From the NCBI RefSeq assembly GCF_022640935.1, contig NZ_JALCCV010000013.1, positions 1 to 52,088 on the forward strand: a stretch of 52,088 nt of DNA. The letters run 5' to 3'. This document shows positions 1 through 9,462 of the stretch, piece after piece. The notes below the pieces were generated by a model that was not told the origin of the DNA, did no database searches, and saw nothing but the letters and a program-made list of their open reading frames with translations. The position numbers and the translations under genes are program-made. The stretch's first letter is position 1. Every line of letters begins with the position of its first letter. This stretch comes from Bifidobacterium sp. (GTDB lineage Bacteria; Actinomycetota; Actinomycetes; Actinomycetales; Bifidobacteriaceae).

Positions 1-36
1 TTATTAAGATTCCCGGCCCGCCCCACGGCGTTCATA

Positions 37-102
37 CCGGATGAAACGGACGGATTCAGGCATGCAAAAAATGCAGAACCACTCTAATCCGTCCGTATCC
101 GG
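37..102 (-). terminator. Probable hairpin terminator of ppc
   Basis: Just beyond the ppc stop codon there is an inverted repeat. ACGGACGGATT at 46-56 pairs with AATCCGTCCGT at 86-96, and outer CCGGAT/ATCCGG arms extend the stem. A smaller GCAT/ATGC hairpin with an A/T run sits in the loop. The position fits a transcription stop for the leftward gene. No clear terminal U run is seen. Confidence 0.45.
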
Positions 103-114
103 ATCAAACCCGGA

Positions 115-2874
115 TCAGCCCGTGTTCTGCAGGCCGGCGGCGACTCCCGAAACGGTGCACAGGATCAAGTAGATGAACCCGGCCTGCTGGCTTTCGCTCA
201 GCTCTTCCTTGTCCACCTTCTTGCGCAACGTCCGCAGCGCGAGCACCTGCGTGACCGAGAGGGCGTCCACGTACGGCGAACGGATGCGCACGGCGCGGCC
301 AAGCACATGGCGGTGCTGCAGCGGCCATTCGTCGCCGACGATGAGCAGGATCCATTTGCGGGTCAGCTCCATTTCGGTGAGCACCTTGTCACGCAGATCG
401 TCACGGTCGCCCAATGCCAGATACATCCGGGCGATACGCTCATCGGTCTTCGCGATCGACATTTCGATGTTGTCGATGAAGGTGCTGAACAGCGGCCATT
501 CCTCGTATGCCGCACGCAGCGAAGCAAGGTCGCCGAACTGCTCGCAAGCCGTTCCCAGCCCGTACCATGCGGCGAGGTTGATGCGCGCCTGCGCCCAAGA
601 GAACACCCAAGGAATCGTGCGCAGATCGTCCAGCGACTTTGCGCCAAGGCCCCGTTTGGCAGGGCGCGAGCCTATCGGCAACAGACCGACCTCGGTCAGC
701 GGCGTCACGGTGGAGAACCACGGGGCGAAGTCGTCGGCCTTGATCAGGTCGAGGAAGCGCTTGTGCGAGATGTCGCTCAGCGTATCTGCCATATCCGCGT
801 ACTTCTCGGTGGTCTCGGTGTTGGTCTTCTCCACGCTCGGCGCGGACTGCAGCATCGTGGCGGCCGCCACGGATTCGACGTGACGCACGGCGAGCACAGG
901 GTTGCCGTAGCGCGCGAAGATGATTTCGCCCTGCTCGGTGAGTTTGAAGCGGCAGTTGACCGAACCGACCGGCTGAGCGAGCACGGCGCGGTTCGCGGGG
1001 CCGCCGCCTCGTCCGACAGCGCCCCCGCGGCCATGGAACAGCGTTAGGTCAATGTCGTGGCCCACCGCCCATTTGGCGATCCGATCCTGCGCGGCGTGCA
1101 GAGCCAGCGTGGCAGTGGTCGGGCCGGCGTCCTTGGAGGAATCCGAATAGCCGAGCATGACCTCGAGCTTGTTGCCGGTGGCTTTGAGCCGGGCCTGCAC
1201 CTCGGGGATCTTGATCATTTCCTCGAGCACGTCGACCGAATTCTCAAGATCCTGCAGCTGCTCGAACAGCGGTATGACGTCGATGGTCGGCACATCTTCG
1301 GGGTGCGCGAACGCCATGCGGTTGAGTTCGTACACGTCGCGGATGTTCTGCGCCGACTTGGTGAAGGAGATGATGTAGCGCCGGGCGGCCTTCATGCCGT
1401 TGCGCTTCTGGATCGAGCCGAGAGCGCGGAACGTGTCGAGCACCTCGTGCGTCATGGGCTTGAGTTCCCCGCGCTCGCCATGCAGGCCGTGTTCGCGGAT
1501 ATCCTCCAGCGCGCGCGAATGCACCAGTGAATGCTGGCGGAATTCCATCTCGACCAAGTGGAAGCCGAAGGTCTCGGCCTTCCAGATCAGGTCCTGAACC
1601 GGTCCATAGGCGGCGCGCGGATCGCCGGCTGCGGCGAGCGAACGCTGCACGATCTTGAGATCGGCGATGAAATCATCGCAGCTGTGATACATGAGATCGG
1701 CGTCGCGCTCGATTGTGTAGTGCAGCTTATCGGCCATCACGAGCATGGCGGCGCGATGCGGCTCCTGCGTGGAAATCAGTGAGGCCTTGTCGGTCAGCCG
1801 TTCGCTCATCTCCTTGAGATGGCTCCACAGCTGAAGCATCTCGGCGCTGGGCGGCGTCGTGCCCGATTCCATCGTCAGATTGCGGCCTACAGTGCGCGTC
1901 GCATTCTCAAGGGCGGCCACGGCGTGGTCGGTGAACTTGCGGGCCACCTTGCGGCTGACCTTGGCGGTGACGTTCGGGTTGCCGTCGCGGTCGGAGCCGA
2001 TCCAGCTGCCAGGGTGGAAGAAGGCGGGGCACACCGGCTCGACGAGCCCGGCCCTGTCGCCCAGCACCCAGTCGTCGAAGCGGCGGTAGACCTTGGGAAT
2101 CGTGTCGAACAGCGTGTCGTCGAAGATATCGAGGATGGTGTTGGCCTCTTCGACCGGCGTGGGTTTCTTCAATGCGATCGGAGAAGTGCGGAACAGGGCG
2201 TCGATCTCGTTGTAGAGCCGGCGGCGGTTCTCCTTCTTATTGGAGCCGCCCAGCGTCGAGTCGTTGCTGAGCAGGGTCGCGATGCGACGGATCTTGCCGG
2301 CCACGGCCTTGCGGCGCGCCTCGGTAGGATGCGCGGTGAACACCGGGTGGAACTCCAGCTTGTCGAGCAGCGCCTTGGCCTTCGCCGGGCCCATCTCGCC
2401 GATGAGCTGATGGTAAGTGCGGGTCAATTCGTTCACCGGGTCGACCGCTTGATCGTCGCCCACTTTGGCCTCGCGCTGATGCAGCGAGCTGACGCGGTAA
2501 TTCTCCTCGCACAGGTTCGCCAAGTGGAAGTAGGTGGTGAATGCCCGGGACAGCAGCTGAGCGTCGTGCAAATTCATCGAGTCGATGATCTCGCGGGCCT
2601 TATCGAGCCCGTTCTCGCCGGATTGCAGATGCTGCGCGCCATGCTCGCTGTATTGCTCGTCGCTGGCCGCGACCACGTAGCCGCGAACGGTGTCGAACAC
2701 ACTGAGCAGATCGGGATTGAATTCCCCGACCACATCGCGCAGAATCTCCAGACAGAGATCCATGTCGCGTTGCAGAGACGCGGGGAGCTCATGCTCCTCG
2801 GGCGGTCGGATGGCCGGTGCAGCGGGCGTTTGCCCGCTGTCCACAGCCGTTGGTTGTGCATTGCCTTGTGTCAT
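115..2874 (-). CDS. ppc: Phosphoenolpyruvate carboxylase
   Basis: A 919-residue protein that carboxylates phosphoenolpyruvate to oxaloacetate, the anaplerotic entry to aspartate and succinate synthesis; cytosolic. The length is typical for bacterial PEPC. The FTAHPTEARR segment carries the conserved active-site histidine, and the glycine-rich FHGRGGAVGRGGGP loop characteristic of the family is present, as is the C-terminal QNTG end. The start is set by a very strong Shine-Dalgarno (AAAGGAGG) six bases before ATG. It is transcribed alone, divergently from the ThrE-like gene, and has a hairpin downstream. The assignment rests on direct motif recognition over the full length and there is no realistic alternative. 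Confidence 0.97.
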   Translation of the reverse strand: MTQGNAQPTAVDSGQTPAAPAIRPPEEHELPASLQRDMDLCLEILRDVVGEFNPDLLSVFDTVRGYVVAASDEQYSEHGAQHLQSGENGLDKAREIIDSMNLHDAQLLSRAFTTYFHLANLCEENYRVSSLHQREAKVGDDQAVDPVNELTRTYHQLIGEMGPAKAKALLDKLEFHPVFTAHPTEARRKAVAGKIRRIATLLSNDSTLGGSNKKENRRRLYNEIDALFRTSPIALKKPTPVEEANTILDIFDDTLFDTIPKVYRRFDDWVLGDRAGLVEPVCPAFFHPGSWIGSDRDGNPNVTAKVSRKVARKFTDHAVAALENATRTVGRNLTMESGTTPPSAEMLQLWSHLKEMSERLTDKASLISTQEPHRAAMLVMADKLHYTIERDADLMYHSCDDFIADLKIVQRSLAAAGDPRAAYGPVQDLIWKAETFGFHLVEMEFRQHSLVHSRALEDIREHGLHGERGELKPMTHEVLDTFRALGSIQKRNGMKAARRYIISFTKSAQNIRDVYELNRMAFAHPEDVPTIDVIPLFEQLQDLENSVDVLEEMIKIPEVQARLKATGNKLEVMLGYSDSSKDAGPTTATLALHAAQDRIAKWAVGHDIDLTLFHGRGGAVGRGGGPANRAVLAQPVGSVNCRFKLTEQGEIIFARYGNPVLAVRHVESVAAATMLQSAPSVEKTNTETTEKYADMADTLSDISHKRFLDLIKADDFAPWFSTVTPLTEVGLLPIGSRPAKRGLGAKSLDDLRTIPWVFSWAQARINLAAWYGLGTACEQFGDLASLRAAYEEWPLFSTFIDNIEMSIAKTDERIARMYLALGDRDDLRDKVLTEMELTRKWILLIVGDEWPLQHRHVLGRAVRIRSPYVDALSVTQVLALRTLRKKVDKEELSESQQAGFIYLILCTVSGVAAGLQNTG

Positions 2875-3193
2875 TGATGACCTCCTTTGCCGAACTCCGG
2901 TTGTTCGATCTGCCGGTCGTTCGCGGCTCCTCCGCGATTGTAGTGACCAGCTGTTGCGAACCCAAAGCCATCATTCGGTGGTATGTGCGGCTCCATTGTA
3001 GAACCACCAAACCGACATTCGTGTTACCTTCGCCTGCTCCTGGTCACATAGCGGCCCTTTTCAAGGCAATTGCGTGTCTTGCGCCTTGCTGCGGCAGAGA
3101 GCTGCGGCAGGGCCGGACCGGGGCGGGATGGCGGCTGGGCTACGTCACGGGCGTCGGCCGGATGCGGCAAGGCCGCTCATACGTGGCGTGCGC

Positions 3194-3199
3194 TAATAC
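3194..3199 (+). promoter_or_regulatory. Possible -10 box of a leaderless transcript
   Basis: TAATAC ends seven bases before the GTG chosen as the start of the ThrE-like gene, and there is no Shine-Dalgarno before that GTG. A -10 box this close would place the transcription start at or next to the start codon, giving a leaderless mRNA, which is common in actinobacteria. No convincing -35 was identified. Confidence 0.35.
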
Positions 3200-3206
3200 T
3201 TGTAGT

Positions 3207-5171
3207 GTGACTTCCAACGAACAACGCGAGCAGACGCCGGTTGACAGTGGTGACATGACGGGCAATGGCATGGCTGGCGGCAGTGCGCTTGGCGGCGGCG
3301 CGGCCGGGGCGCCCGCTGCCGAAGAACCGGAGGACACGGCCACTGCGGTCCAGCATTTTCATACCCATTCCATTCCGCTTGACATGGAGGATATCGAACG
3401 GGATTGGAACACGCCTGTGGCCAAAGCGGGCATCGCAGCCAAATCGAGCGTTATCGTGCGCGTCGGCATGCTGGATCTGGGCGCGGGAACCGGGAGCTTC
3501 CGTGTGCGCGAGATGATGCACCGCATTGCCTACCCGCTTGGCGTGCATGTGCGGGCCGACGTGAATCTCACCGACATCGAGGCCTCCTGCACCGACGGCA
3601 GGGGCCGCATCACTGAGGTTGTGGATTTGCCCACGACGGGCGTGAACACCGAGCGCATTTGGTTGCTTGAGCATTTCGCCGATTGGTTCAACGTGCATTT
3701 AGGCGAGGAATCCATATACCATGCCAAGCCCACGGTGTCCGAGGAGCTCGTCGACCAGCTCGGCAGCCCGGCTTCGCGCAAATCCGCCATGCGCGCGGTC
3801 AAAGAGGCGCGCAGGGAGCGCAAGGCGGAACAGACCCAGGAATTGCTTGACGAAGCGGTGTCGGGAGCGCAATCGGCGGCGGCCCAAGGTCTCGCGGATA
3901 AGGGGCTTAAGGGGGTTGTCGGTGTCGCGGCCGTAGGAGTTGTTGGGCTTGCGGATGAGGATGAGCATGTTGAAAATGCGCAGAGCGGTAGTGCACGCAG
4001 CAGCGACGCGCACAGTACCTTCCATGGCATTCACAGCCATACGGCAGGCAATGCAGACTCAGCTCCTGCGGCTACGGCAGGCGCCACATCATCGCCTCGA
4101 CGTCGCGTCCACAGGCCGCCGAAAGGGAGATACGCCCAGCATTTCGACCATGTCGGCGCAGATGTTTTTCCTGCTGGAGGATCCGGCATCACTGTGGGGC
4201 AGGTCCATGATCGGCTCGACCTGATCGAGCGTCGTCGACCGCTTTATTCCCCGCTGTTTTCGGGATTCGGAGCAGCGGTGGCATGCGCGGGATTCGTGTT
4301 CCTGCTCGGCGGCGGCCCCTATGACATGATCGGTGCGTTCGTTGGCGCTGGGATAGGCCAATTTCTGCGCCGACTGTTGTTTGCACGGCGGCTGAATCAA
4401 TTCTTCGTCACTTTTATCTGCGTGGCTGCTGCGGCGCTTGCATGCGTAGGAACCTTGCGCCTGATCGGCCTGCTCGACCCGGTCGCGTTGCAGCATGACA
4501 CGGCGTACATCGGGGCAATGTTGTTCGTGATTCCCGGCTTCCCGCTGATCACCGGAGGGTTGGATATCGCGAAGATAGATTTCCCCTCGGGCATCCAACG
4601 CGTGGCCTACACGTTGTCGATTATCCTGATGGCCACGCTCGCAGGATGGATGGTGGCTACTATCGTGCATTTGAACCCCCAAGGTTTCGAGCCCTTGGGC
4701 TTGAGCCTTTGGTCGGACGACCTGCTGCGGCTTGCTGCCGCTTTTGCAGGAGTGTGGGGGTTCTCGGTGCTGTTCAACTCGCCCCAGCGCATGTGCTTCA
4801 CCGCTGCGTCCATCGGCGCGATCACTGACACCCTGCGGCTGACGATCACCGATTTCGGTGTACCTCCCGAAGCTGCTGCGTTCATCGGCGCGTTGCTGTC
4901 TGGCTTGCTCGCCTCGGCCTGGCGTTCCTCGGTCCGCCGCGGCTTGCTGCCGCCGCATCTGGGCTATCCACGCATCTGCTTGACCGTGCCGTCGATTGTG
5001 ATCATGGTGCCTGGCCTTTACATGTATCAGGCCATGTTCCATCTCGGCCAGTTCGACACCCAGTCCGCGCTGAACTGGGGATTCCGCGCGTTCATGGTCA
5101 TTCTGTGCCTGCCTGTCGGTCTGGCCATGGCCCGTGTCCTCACCGACAAAAGCTGGCGCTACGACATTTGA
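3207..5171 (+). CDS. ThrE-type threonine/serine exporter family membrane protein
   Basis: About 654 residues from GTG 3207. Residues ~40-165 form the soluble ThrE N-terminal domain, rich in histidine and acidic residues (VIVRVGMLDLGAGTGSFRVRE). A long charged, Ala/His-rich linker follows (~185-310), then about ten hydrophobic helices with ThrE hallmarks PGFPLITGGLD and VPSIVIMVPGLYMYQ. Members export threonine and serine across the cytoplasmic membrane. The protein is longer than Corynebacterium ThrE (just under 500 residues), mostly because of the linker. The reading frame stays open upstream to 2817, but that extension has no ribosome site and looks like intergenic sequence. ATG 3255 is an alternative start. 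Transport substrate is inferred from family only. Confidence 0.8.
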   Translation: MTSNEQREQTPVDSGDMTGNGMAGGSALGGGAAGAPAAEEPEDTATAVQHFHTHSIPLDMEDIERDWNTPVAKAGIAAKSSVIVRVGMLDLGAGTGSFRVREMMHRIAYPLGVHVRADVNLTDIEASCTDGRGRITEVVDLPTTGVNTERIWLLEHFADWFNVHLGEESIYHAKPTVSEELVDQLGSPASRKSAMRAVKEARRERKAEQTQELLDEAVSGAQSAAAQGLADKGLKGVVGVAAVGVVGLADEDEHVENAQSGSARSSDAHSTFHGIHSHTAGNADSAPAATAGATSSPRRRVHRPPKGRYAQHFDHVGADVFPAGGSGITVGQVHDRLDLIERRRPLYSPLFSGFGAAVACAGFVFLLGGGPYDMIGAFVGAGIGQFLRRLLFARRLNQFFVTFICVAAAALACVGTLRLIGLLDPVALQHDTAYIGAMLFVIPGFPLITGGLDIAKIDFPSGIQRVAYTLSIILMATLAGWMVATIVHLNPQGFEPLGLSLWSDDLLRLAAAFAGVWGFSVLFNSPQRMCFTAASIGAITDTLRLTITDFGVPPEAAAFIGALLSGLLASAWRSSVRRGLLPPHLGYPRICLTVPSIVIMVPGLYMYQAMFHLGQFDTQSALNWGFRAFMVILCLPVGLAMARVLTDKSWRYDI

Positions 5172-5400
5172 CGGCACGACACTTGAGCCGTGCGCTCATC
5201 GCCGATATGCGATATGTAATTTCGGTTGCGAACATTCGATGCGTCGCTGCGTTTAATACTTGTGCCTTGGCGGGGTTCCAGAGCGCAGCTTCGCCAATCG
5301 GCGTATGCCACAACTAAGCCAGCCGAGCCTTGGTGGCTCGCTGAATCAGCTACAGCCGCGGCAGATATTATGCATATGGCGTGCATAACGTTCAGCGGAT

Positions 5401-5437
5401 CTGATTGGAGCGCGCCCGGCTGGAGCGTCCCAATCAG
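5401..5437 (-). terminator. Hairpin overlapping the trpS stop codon
   Basis: CTGATTGG (5401-5408) and CCAATCAG (5430-5437) are perfect inverted arms around a GC-rich 21-base loop, and the right arm contains the trpS stop codon. It lies in the 262-bp convergent gap between the exporter gene and trpS, and may end trpS transcription. There is no U run, so confidence is modest. The rest of the gap shows no gene. Confidence 0.35.
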
Positions 5438-6525
5438 TATTTCATGCCCATGGCGGCGCGAACCTCGCCGAGGGTCTGCTCGGCGATCGCGTTGGCGCGC
5501 CTGTTGCCATCGTGCAGGATGTCGCGGATCGAATCCATGTCTTTGGCCAGTTCGGCGCGGCGCTCGCGGTGGGGTGCGAGGAACTCGTTCACCGAGTCGA
5601 TGACATACTGTTTGAGTGCTCCGGCGCCCGCATTGCCGATTTCCTCGGCGATGTCCTTCGGATCGCGATGGGTTACCAGCCCTGCGGTGGTCAGCAGGGC
5701 AGAGACCTGGGGGCGGGCGATGGGGTCGAAGGTGATGCGGCGTTCGGAGTCGGTCGGGCTCTTTTTGATGAGTTTCGCTGTTTCCTGGGCGGTGGCGCCG
5801 AGCATGATCGAGTTGCCGTAGGACTTGCTCATTTTGCGTCCGTCCAACCCTGGAATCTCTGGCGCATCGGACAGGATCGCGGCGGGTTCGGGAAACACGG
5901 GATGCTTGGGTGCATAACGCTCGTTGAACCGCCGCGCGATGGTGCGCGTGATCTCCACGTGCGGGAGGTTGTCCTTGCCGATCGGCACGACGTTGGCTTT
6001 GCAAAAGAGTATGTCGCACGCCTGATGCACTGGGTACGTCAGCAGCAGCCCGGTCAGCGCGTGCCCGGAGGCTTCCATCTCGGACTTGACGGTTGGATTG
6101 CGGTGCAGTTCGGATTCGGTGACCAGCGACAGGAAAGGCAGCATCAGCTGATTTTCAGCAGGAACCGCCGAATGCGTATAAATCATGGTCTTAGCCGGGT
6201 CAATGCCCGCTGCGAGATAGTCGAGCACGAGGTTGATGACATTGTCTCCGATGTGCTCGGTCGTGTCGCGATCGGTGATCACCTGGTAGTCGGCGATGAT
6301 GATATTGGAGTGCACGCCCTTGTCCTGCATGGCGACGCGCTCTTTGATCGAGCCGAAATAATGGCCCAGATGCAGGCGACCTGTCGGGCGATCGCCGGTG
6401 AGCATGGTGAAATTACCCGGATTCGCGTCGAGCTCGGTCAAAGTCTGATCAGAAAGTCGTTGAGCCGCCAAGAAGCTCGCGCTCACCTCATTGCCCGCCG
6501 CAGTGATCTGCTCGTCGTCGCCCAT
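5434..6525 (-). CDS. trpS: Tryptophan--tRNA ligase
   Basis: A 363-residue class I aminoacyl-tRNA synthetase that charges tRNA-Trp with tryptophan using ATP. The HIGH-type signature is HLGH at residues 52-55 (context GRLHLGHYFGS) and the KMSKS loop is intact at 231-235 (GRKMSKSYGNS). The Rossmann-fold region NIIIADYQVITDR and the C-terminal anticodon-binding part are present. The start was moved 33 codons inside the longest open frame because ATG 6525 has an AAAGGA ribosome site and the upstream residues do not resemble the family. It is monocistronic and faces away from the DUF3073 gene. The N-terminus (~40 residues before the fold) is a little longer than in many bacterial TrpS. Confidence 0.96.
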   Translation of the reverse strand: MGDDEQITAAGNEVSASFLAAQRLSDQTLTELDANPGNFTMLTGDRPTGRLHLGHYFGSIKERVAMQDKGVHSNIIIADYQVITDRDTTEHIGDNVINLVLDYLAAGIDPAKTMIYTHSAVPAENQLMLPFLSLVTESELHRNPTVKSEMEASGHALTGLLLTYPVHQACDILFCKANVVPIGKDNLPHVEITRTIARRFNERYAPKHPVFPEPAAILSDAPEIPGLDGRKMSKSYGNSIMLGATAQETAKLIKKSPTDSERRITFDPIARPQVSALLTTAGLVTHRDPKDIAEEIGNAGAGALKQYVIDSVNEFLAPHRERRAELAKDMDSIRDILHDGNRRANAIAEQTLGEVRAAMGMKY

Positions 6526-6680
6526 GCCTTGTCCTTTGCCGTGCTCTTTGCAGAGTGTGTGAAAACTGTTCGAAAATATCGCTTTTATCGTAAAAGTCCG
6601 AGCCGACAAGCACGGTTGGGGCAACAGGTGGTACTCTCTTATGTGATGAATAGAACGCTAGAGTAATTTCAGGGGGTCAG

Positions 6681-7100
6681 ATGGGCCGCGGACGTCAGAA
6701 AGCCAAGCAACAAAAGATAGCCCGTAAGCTCAAGTACTTGACAACTGATACTGATTACGATGAGCTCGCCAAAGAGCTGCGGGTGCAAGAATCCGGGTCC
6801 GATTCGGCTGGTCATTTCGTCAAAGACGGGCCGACGTATGCCGACGACTTGCAGCGGGGCACGGGTGAGGCGCCCGAGGCGAAGGTTGAACCGGGGGCTC
6901 CTGCGGACGATGATCTTGACGAGTATGCCAAGTGGGCCGCCGAAGCCGCCGCGAAGGTCACGAGCGGCGAGATGCCGGTGACCCGGGCCAAATCGCCGAT
7001 CAGGCCGCGGGTGAAGCCGCGTCGCATACCTATGCCAGTGCCGAAGATCTTGGGCAAGAACGGTGCGGCGTCGAAAACTGCCGCTGAAGGCGCCAACTAA
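6681..7100 (+). CDS. DUF3073 family small basic/acidic protein
   Basis: A 139-residue protein starting MGRGRQKAKQQKIARKLKY. This highly basic opening is the hallmark of DUF3073, a family essentially confined to actinobacteria. It continues with a short conserved segment (TDTDYDELAKELR), an acidic Ala/Pro-rich middle, and a basic tail (PIRPRVKPRRIPMP). There are no membrane segments and no catalytic motif. The ATG follows AGGGGG by five bases. The function of the family is unknown; the RNA-binding-like basic N-terminus is suggestive but unproven. Confidence 0.85.
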   Translation: MGRGRQKAKQQKIARKLKYLTTDTDYDELAKELRVQESGSDSAGHFVKDGPTYADDLQRGTGEAPEAKVEPGAPADDDLDEYAKWAAEAAAKVTSGEMPVTRAKSPIRPRVKPRRIPMPVPKILGKNGAASKTAAEGAN

Positions 7101-7228
7101 GGCGCAAGAGCGGGGCGCGGGCATAGGGCGGCTATCATCCGGTAGGGCATTTCGCAATCGCCCCGATGCGCGGCTTGATCGCCAATCCTTGGCGGCCGGC
7201 TCTGGCGGCGACGAAAGGTTCCTGCAGT

Positions 7229-7942
7229 ATGAAGAACGATCTGCTCTATCAGTCCACTGATTACACCTGCGCGCCGACCACGATGGTCAATGCGCTGCGC
7301 TATCTCTATGACCGCGATGAAATTCGCCCCGACGTGCTCTGGGAGATTTTCCGCGGCACGCTGGATATGTACGGTTCGGACGGGCGCTTCGGCGGCGAGG
7401 GCACTTCGCCCGACGCCATGCTGGGTCTGGCCGCGACGCTGAACATGTATGGCAACTCGGGCCGTTTCCCGATCCACGTTAGACTGCTGCGCGGCGAGGA
7501 TGCGCTGGCCGGGTCGACCAATGGGATGCTGCGGCGGGAAATGGACGATGCTGCGGCAGACGTTCCGGGTCAGGCATCAACGCAGTCATCAATCTCATTG
7601 TCAAGAGCGGGCAATGCCGTGGGCCATGGCGACGCGGCACAGGCCACGCCCCACGCAGTCGGGGTCGCACGCATCTGGTCGAACCGGATGAACGGCCATT
7701 ATGCGCTCGTCACCGGCTTTGGCGAGCTGCCCGACGGCCGTGCCGCTGTCTGCGTCTTCGACCCGTTCAAGGATTCGGCGGTCGACGGCGATCATGTGCG
7801 CCGCATCGATGGCAAACCTGCCCGGGCCAATCGAATCATCGATGCCGAGACCTTCGACAGCGGCGAACGCGTGCCATACGCCTTGGTGAATGATCGATAC
7901 GGGCGCCGCGTCATCATTATCGCTCGCGGCGAATCCGCGTGA
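7229..7942 (+). CDS. C39-like papain-fold protein (putative cysteine peptidase)
   Basis: A 237-residue protein. Q8 and C14 in YQSTDYTCAPTTMVNAL match the oxyanion Gln and catalytic Cys spacing of C39-type bacteriocin-processing peptidases. H157 (NGHYALVTGF) and D178 (FDPF) complete a plausible triad. Between them is a variable Ala/Ser/Gln-rich insertion (~105-150). There is no signal peptide, membrane segment or ATPase domain, so it is not a bacteriocin exporter, and no bacteriocin precursor is nearby. The start at 7229 has a GAAAGG ribosome site; the 21 codons upstream look non-coding. Family members of this stand-alone type are mostly uncharacterised, so peptidase activity is inferred. Confidence 0.6.
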   Translation: MKNDLLYQSTDYTCAPTTMVNALRYLYDRDEIRPDVLWEIFRGTLDMYGSDGRFGGEGTSPDAMLGLAATLNMYGNSGRFPIHVRLLRGEDALAGSTNGMLRREMDDAAADVPGQASTQSSISLSRAGNAVGHGDAAQATPHAVGVARIWSNRMNGHYALVTGFGELPDGRAAVCVFDPFKDSAVDGDHVRRIDGKPARANRIIDAETFDSGERVPYALVNDRYGRRVIIIARGESA

Positions 7943-8232
7943 CCGCATCGGGCGCCTCATGGCCGTGCGCTGCGCATGTCCCGATGCGCGTGGCGCGTAG
8001 GCGTAGGCGCGTACTGATGACCCGTCATAATGAACGCCGATAGCGCAATGTGCGTGAGGGGCTGTTGATGGCGGCCAGGTGACTTTATACTTGCTTGAGC
8101 CGGTGCCTCGTCCGAAACATCATTGCCGGGCGCATCGAAAGAGCTTAACCGCCGGATGCCCGATACGGTCATCCGGCAGCGTTGGCAGGTGCAAATACAT
8201 GCACGCAACAGACAGACAGGGAAGAGAGAACA
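7943..8232 (+). promoter_or_regulatory. Intergenic region with likely promoter for the amino-acid transporter
   Basis: This 290-bp gap holds no gene I can support. A TATACT -10-like box lies at 8086-8091, with TTGATG at 8065-8070 as a weak -35 (15-bp spacer). It would drive the transporter genes downstream. Confidence 0.3.
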
Positions 8233-9216
8233 ATGAACACTTTTAGCAAACGCCACACGCTACGTAGCCGCAAACTGGCAGCGTGCGCAGCCTCCGCAAT
8301 CGTAGCGCTGGGGCTCGTGCTGGCCGGATGCGGCTCGCAGGGTTCCGGCTCGCCGTCGAACGGCGTGGCTGGATCGAACAGCGCGACGGGCAAGCCGTTG
8401 GACGCCGCCGCATACGATGCGCTCATCAGCGCAGGCTCCGTGGCCGACAGCGCCACGGTTGACGCCAATACGTGGGCTTCTGCGGTCAAGAAGGCCGGGG
8501 TGCTCAAGGTGGGGGGCACCAAGACCTCCGCGCTGTTCTCGTTGCAGAGCACGGATGACAACAAGCTGCGTGGCTTCGACGCCGGCCTGTCGCAGCTGCT
8601 GGCACGCTACATCATCGGCGACGCGAAAACCGACGTCAGCGTGGTTGATTCCTCCACGCGCGAGGCCGTGCTGCAGAACGGCACGGTGAACGCCGTGTTC
8701 GCCACTTATTCGATCACGGACGAGCGCAAGCAGAAGATCGATTTTGCCGGTCCCTATTATGTTTCGAGGCAGGGCATTCTGGTCAAGTCGACGAATGACG
8801 ATATCAAGTCCGTCAAGGATCTCGATGGCAAAAAGGTCGGCGTGCAGGCTGGCTCGACTGGTCCGCAGATTGTCAAGGACGCCGCTCCGAACGCCACCGT
8901 GCAGGAATTCCAGGACGATTCGCAGCTGGTGCAGGCCATCAAGCAGGGCCGCATCGACGCCTATGTGGTCGACCAGTCGCTTGTGCTGGGCGATGTAGCC
9001 AAGGAGCCCAAGGCCCTCAAGGTCGTCGGCGATGGCTTCGGCAGCGAGGATCCATACGGCATCGGCCTGCCGAAGGGCTCCGACGCCACGGCGTTCGTGA
9101 ACGCTTGGCTCAAGAAGATCGAGGATGACGGCACATGGGCAAAGCTGTGGAAGCTCACCATCGGCGATCGCACAGGTGTCACTGAGGTTCCGACTCCGCC
9201 GGCTGTCGGCAAGTAA
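8233..9216 (+). CDS. Amino-acid ABC transporter substrate-binding lipoprotein (glutamate type)
   Basis: A 327-residue exported lipoprotein that would capture a polar amino acid and deliver it to the two permeases downstream. It has a basic N-terminus, a hydrophobic helix and the lipobox LAGC (in LVLAGCGSQ). The mature part has the family-3 solute-binding features RGFDAGLSQLLARY, DFAGPYYVSRQGILVK and LDGKKVGVQAGSTG. It resembles Corynebacterium GluB, so glutamate is the likely ligand, but binding specificity cannot be read directly. The start is ATG 8233 with AGAGAGAA just upstream; the longer frame to 8182 lacks a signal-peptide start. Confidence 0.85.
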   Translation: MNTFSKRHTLRSRKLAACAASAIVALGLVLAGCGSQGSGSPSNGVAGSNSATGKPLDAAAYDALISAGSVADSATVDANTWASAVKKAGVLKVGGTKTSALFSLQSTDDNKLRGFDAGLSQLLARYIIGDAKTDVSVVDSSTREAVLQNGTVNAVFATYSITDERKQKIDFAGPYYVSRQGILVKSTNDDIKSVKDLDGKKVGVQAGSTGPQIVKDAAPNATVQEFQDDSQLVQAIKQGRIDAYVVDQSLVLGDVAKEPKALKVVGDGFGSEDPYGIGLPKGSDATAFVNAWLKKIEDDGTWAKLWKLTIGDRTGVTEVPTPPAVGK

Positions 9217-9309
9217 AGAGGCCGCTGGGCACGAATCTCGGCGGGCGCGCTTGCTGTGCGCAGGGCGCAGCTGGGCAGTCGGCAACGCATCCGCCAGGCA
9301 CATAGTCGA

Positions 9310-9352
9310 GCAGGGCCGTCCGGCAGTCGCATGGCTGTCGCATGAGCCCTGC
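9310..9352 (+). other. Inverted repeat between binding protein and permease genes
   Basis: GCAGGGC (9310-9316) pairs with GCCCTGC (9346-9352) around a partly self-complementary loop. It sits in the 246-bp gap between the lipoprotein and first permease genes. Such hairpins can protect the upstream mRNA and reduce read-through into permease genes. Confidence 0.35.
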
Positions 9353-9462
9353 ATAGTTATATGGGACATAGGTACTGAGAAAACGCCGGCGTAATGAGTC
9401 TCAAGAAGCCATATGGGCGGATGCGCAAATATCAACCGGTTCTCAATCCAAGGTAGTGGCGT

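Noticed and set aside
2817..3206. In-frame 130-codon N-terminal extension of the ThrE-like exporter
   Set aside because: It overlaps the start of ppc on the other strand, has no ribosome site, and its Cys/Arg-rich composition does not fit the family.
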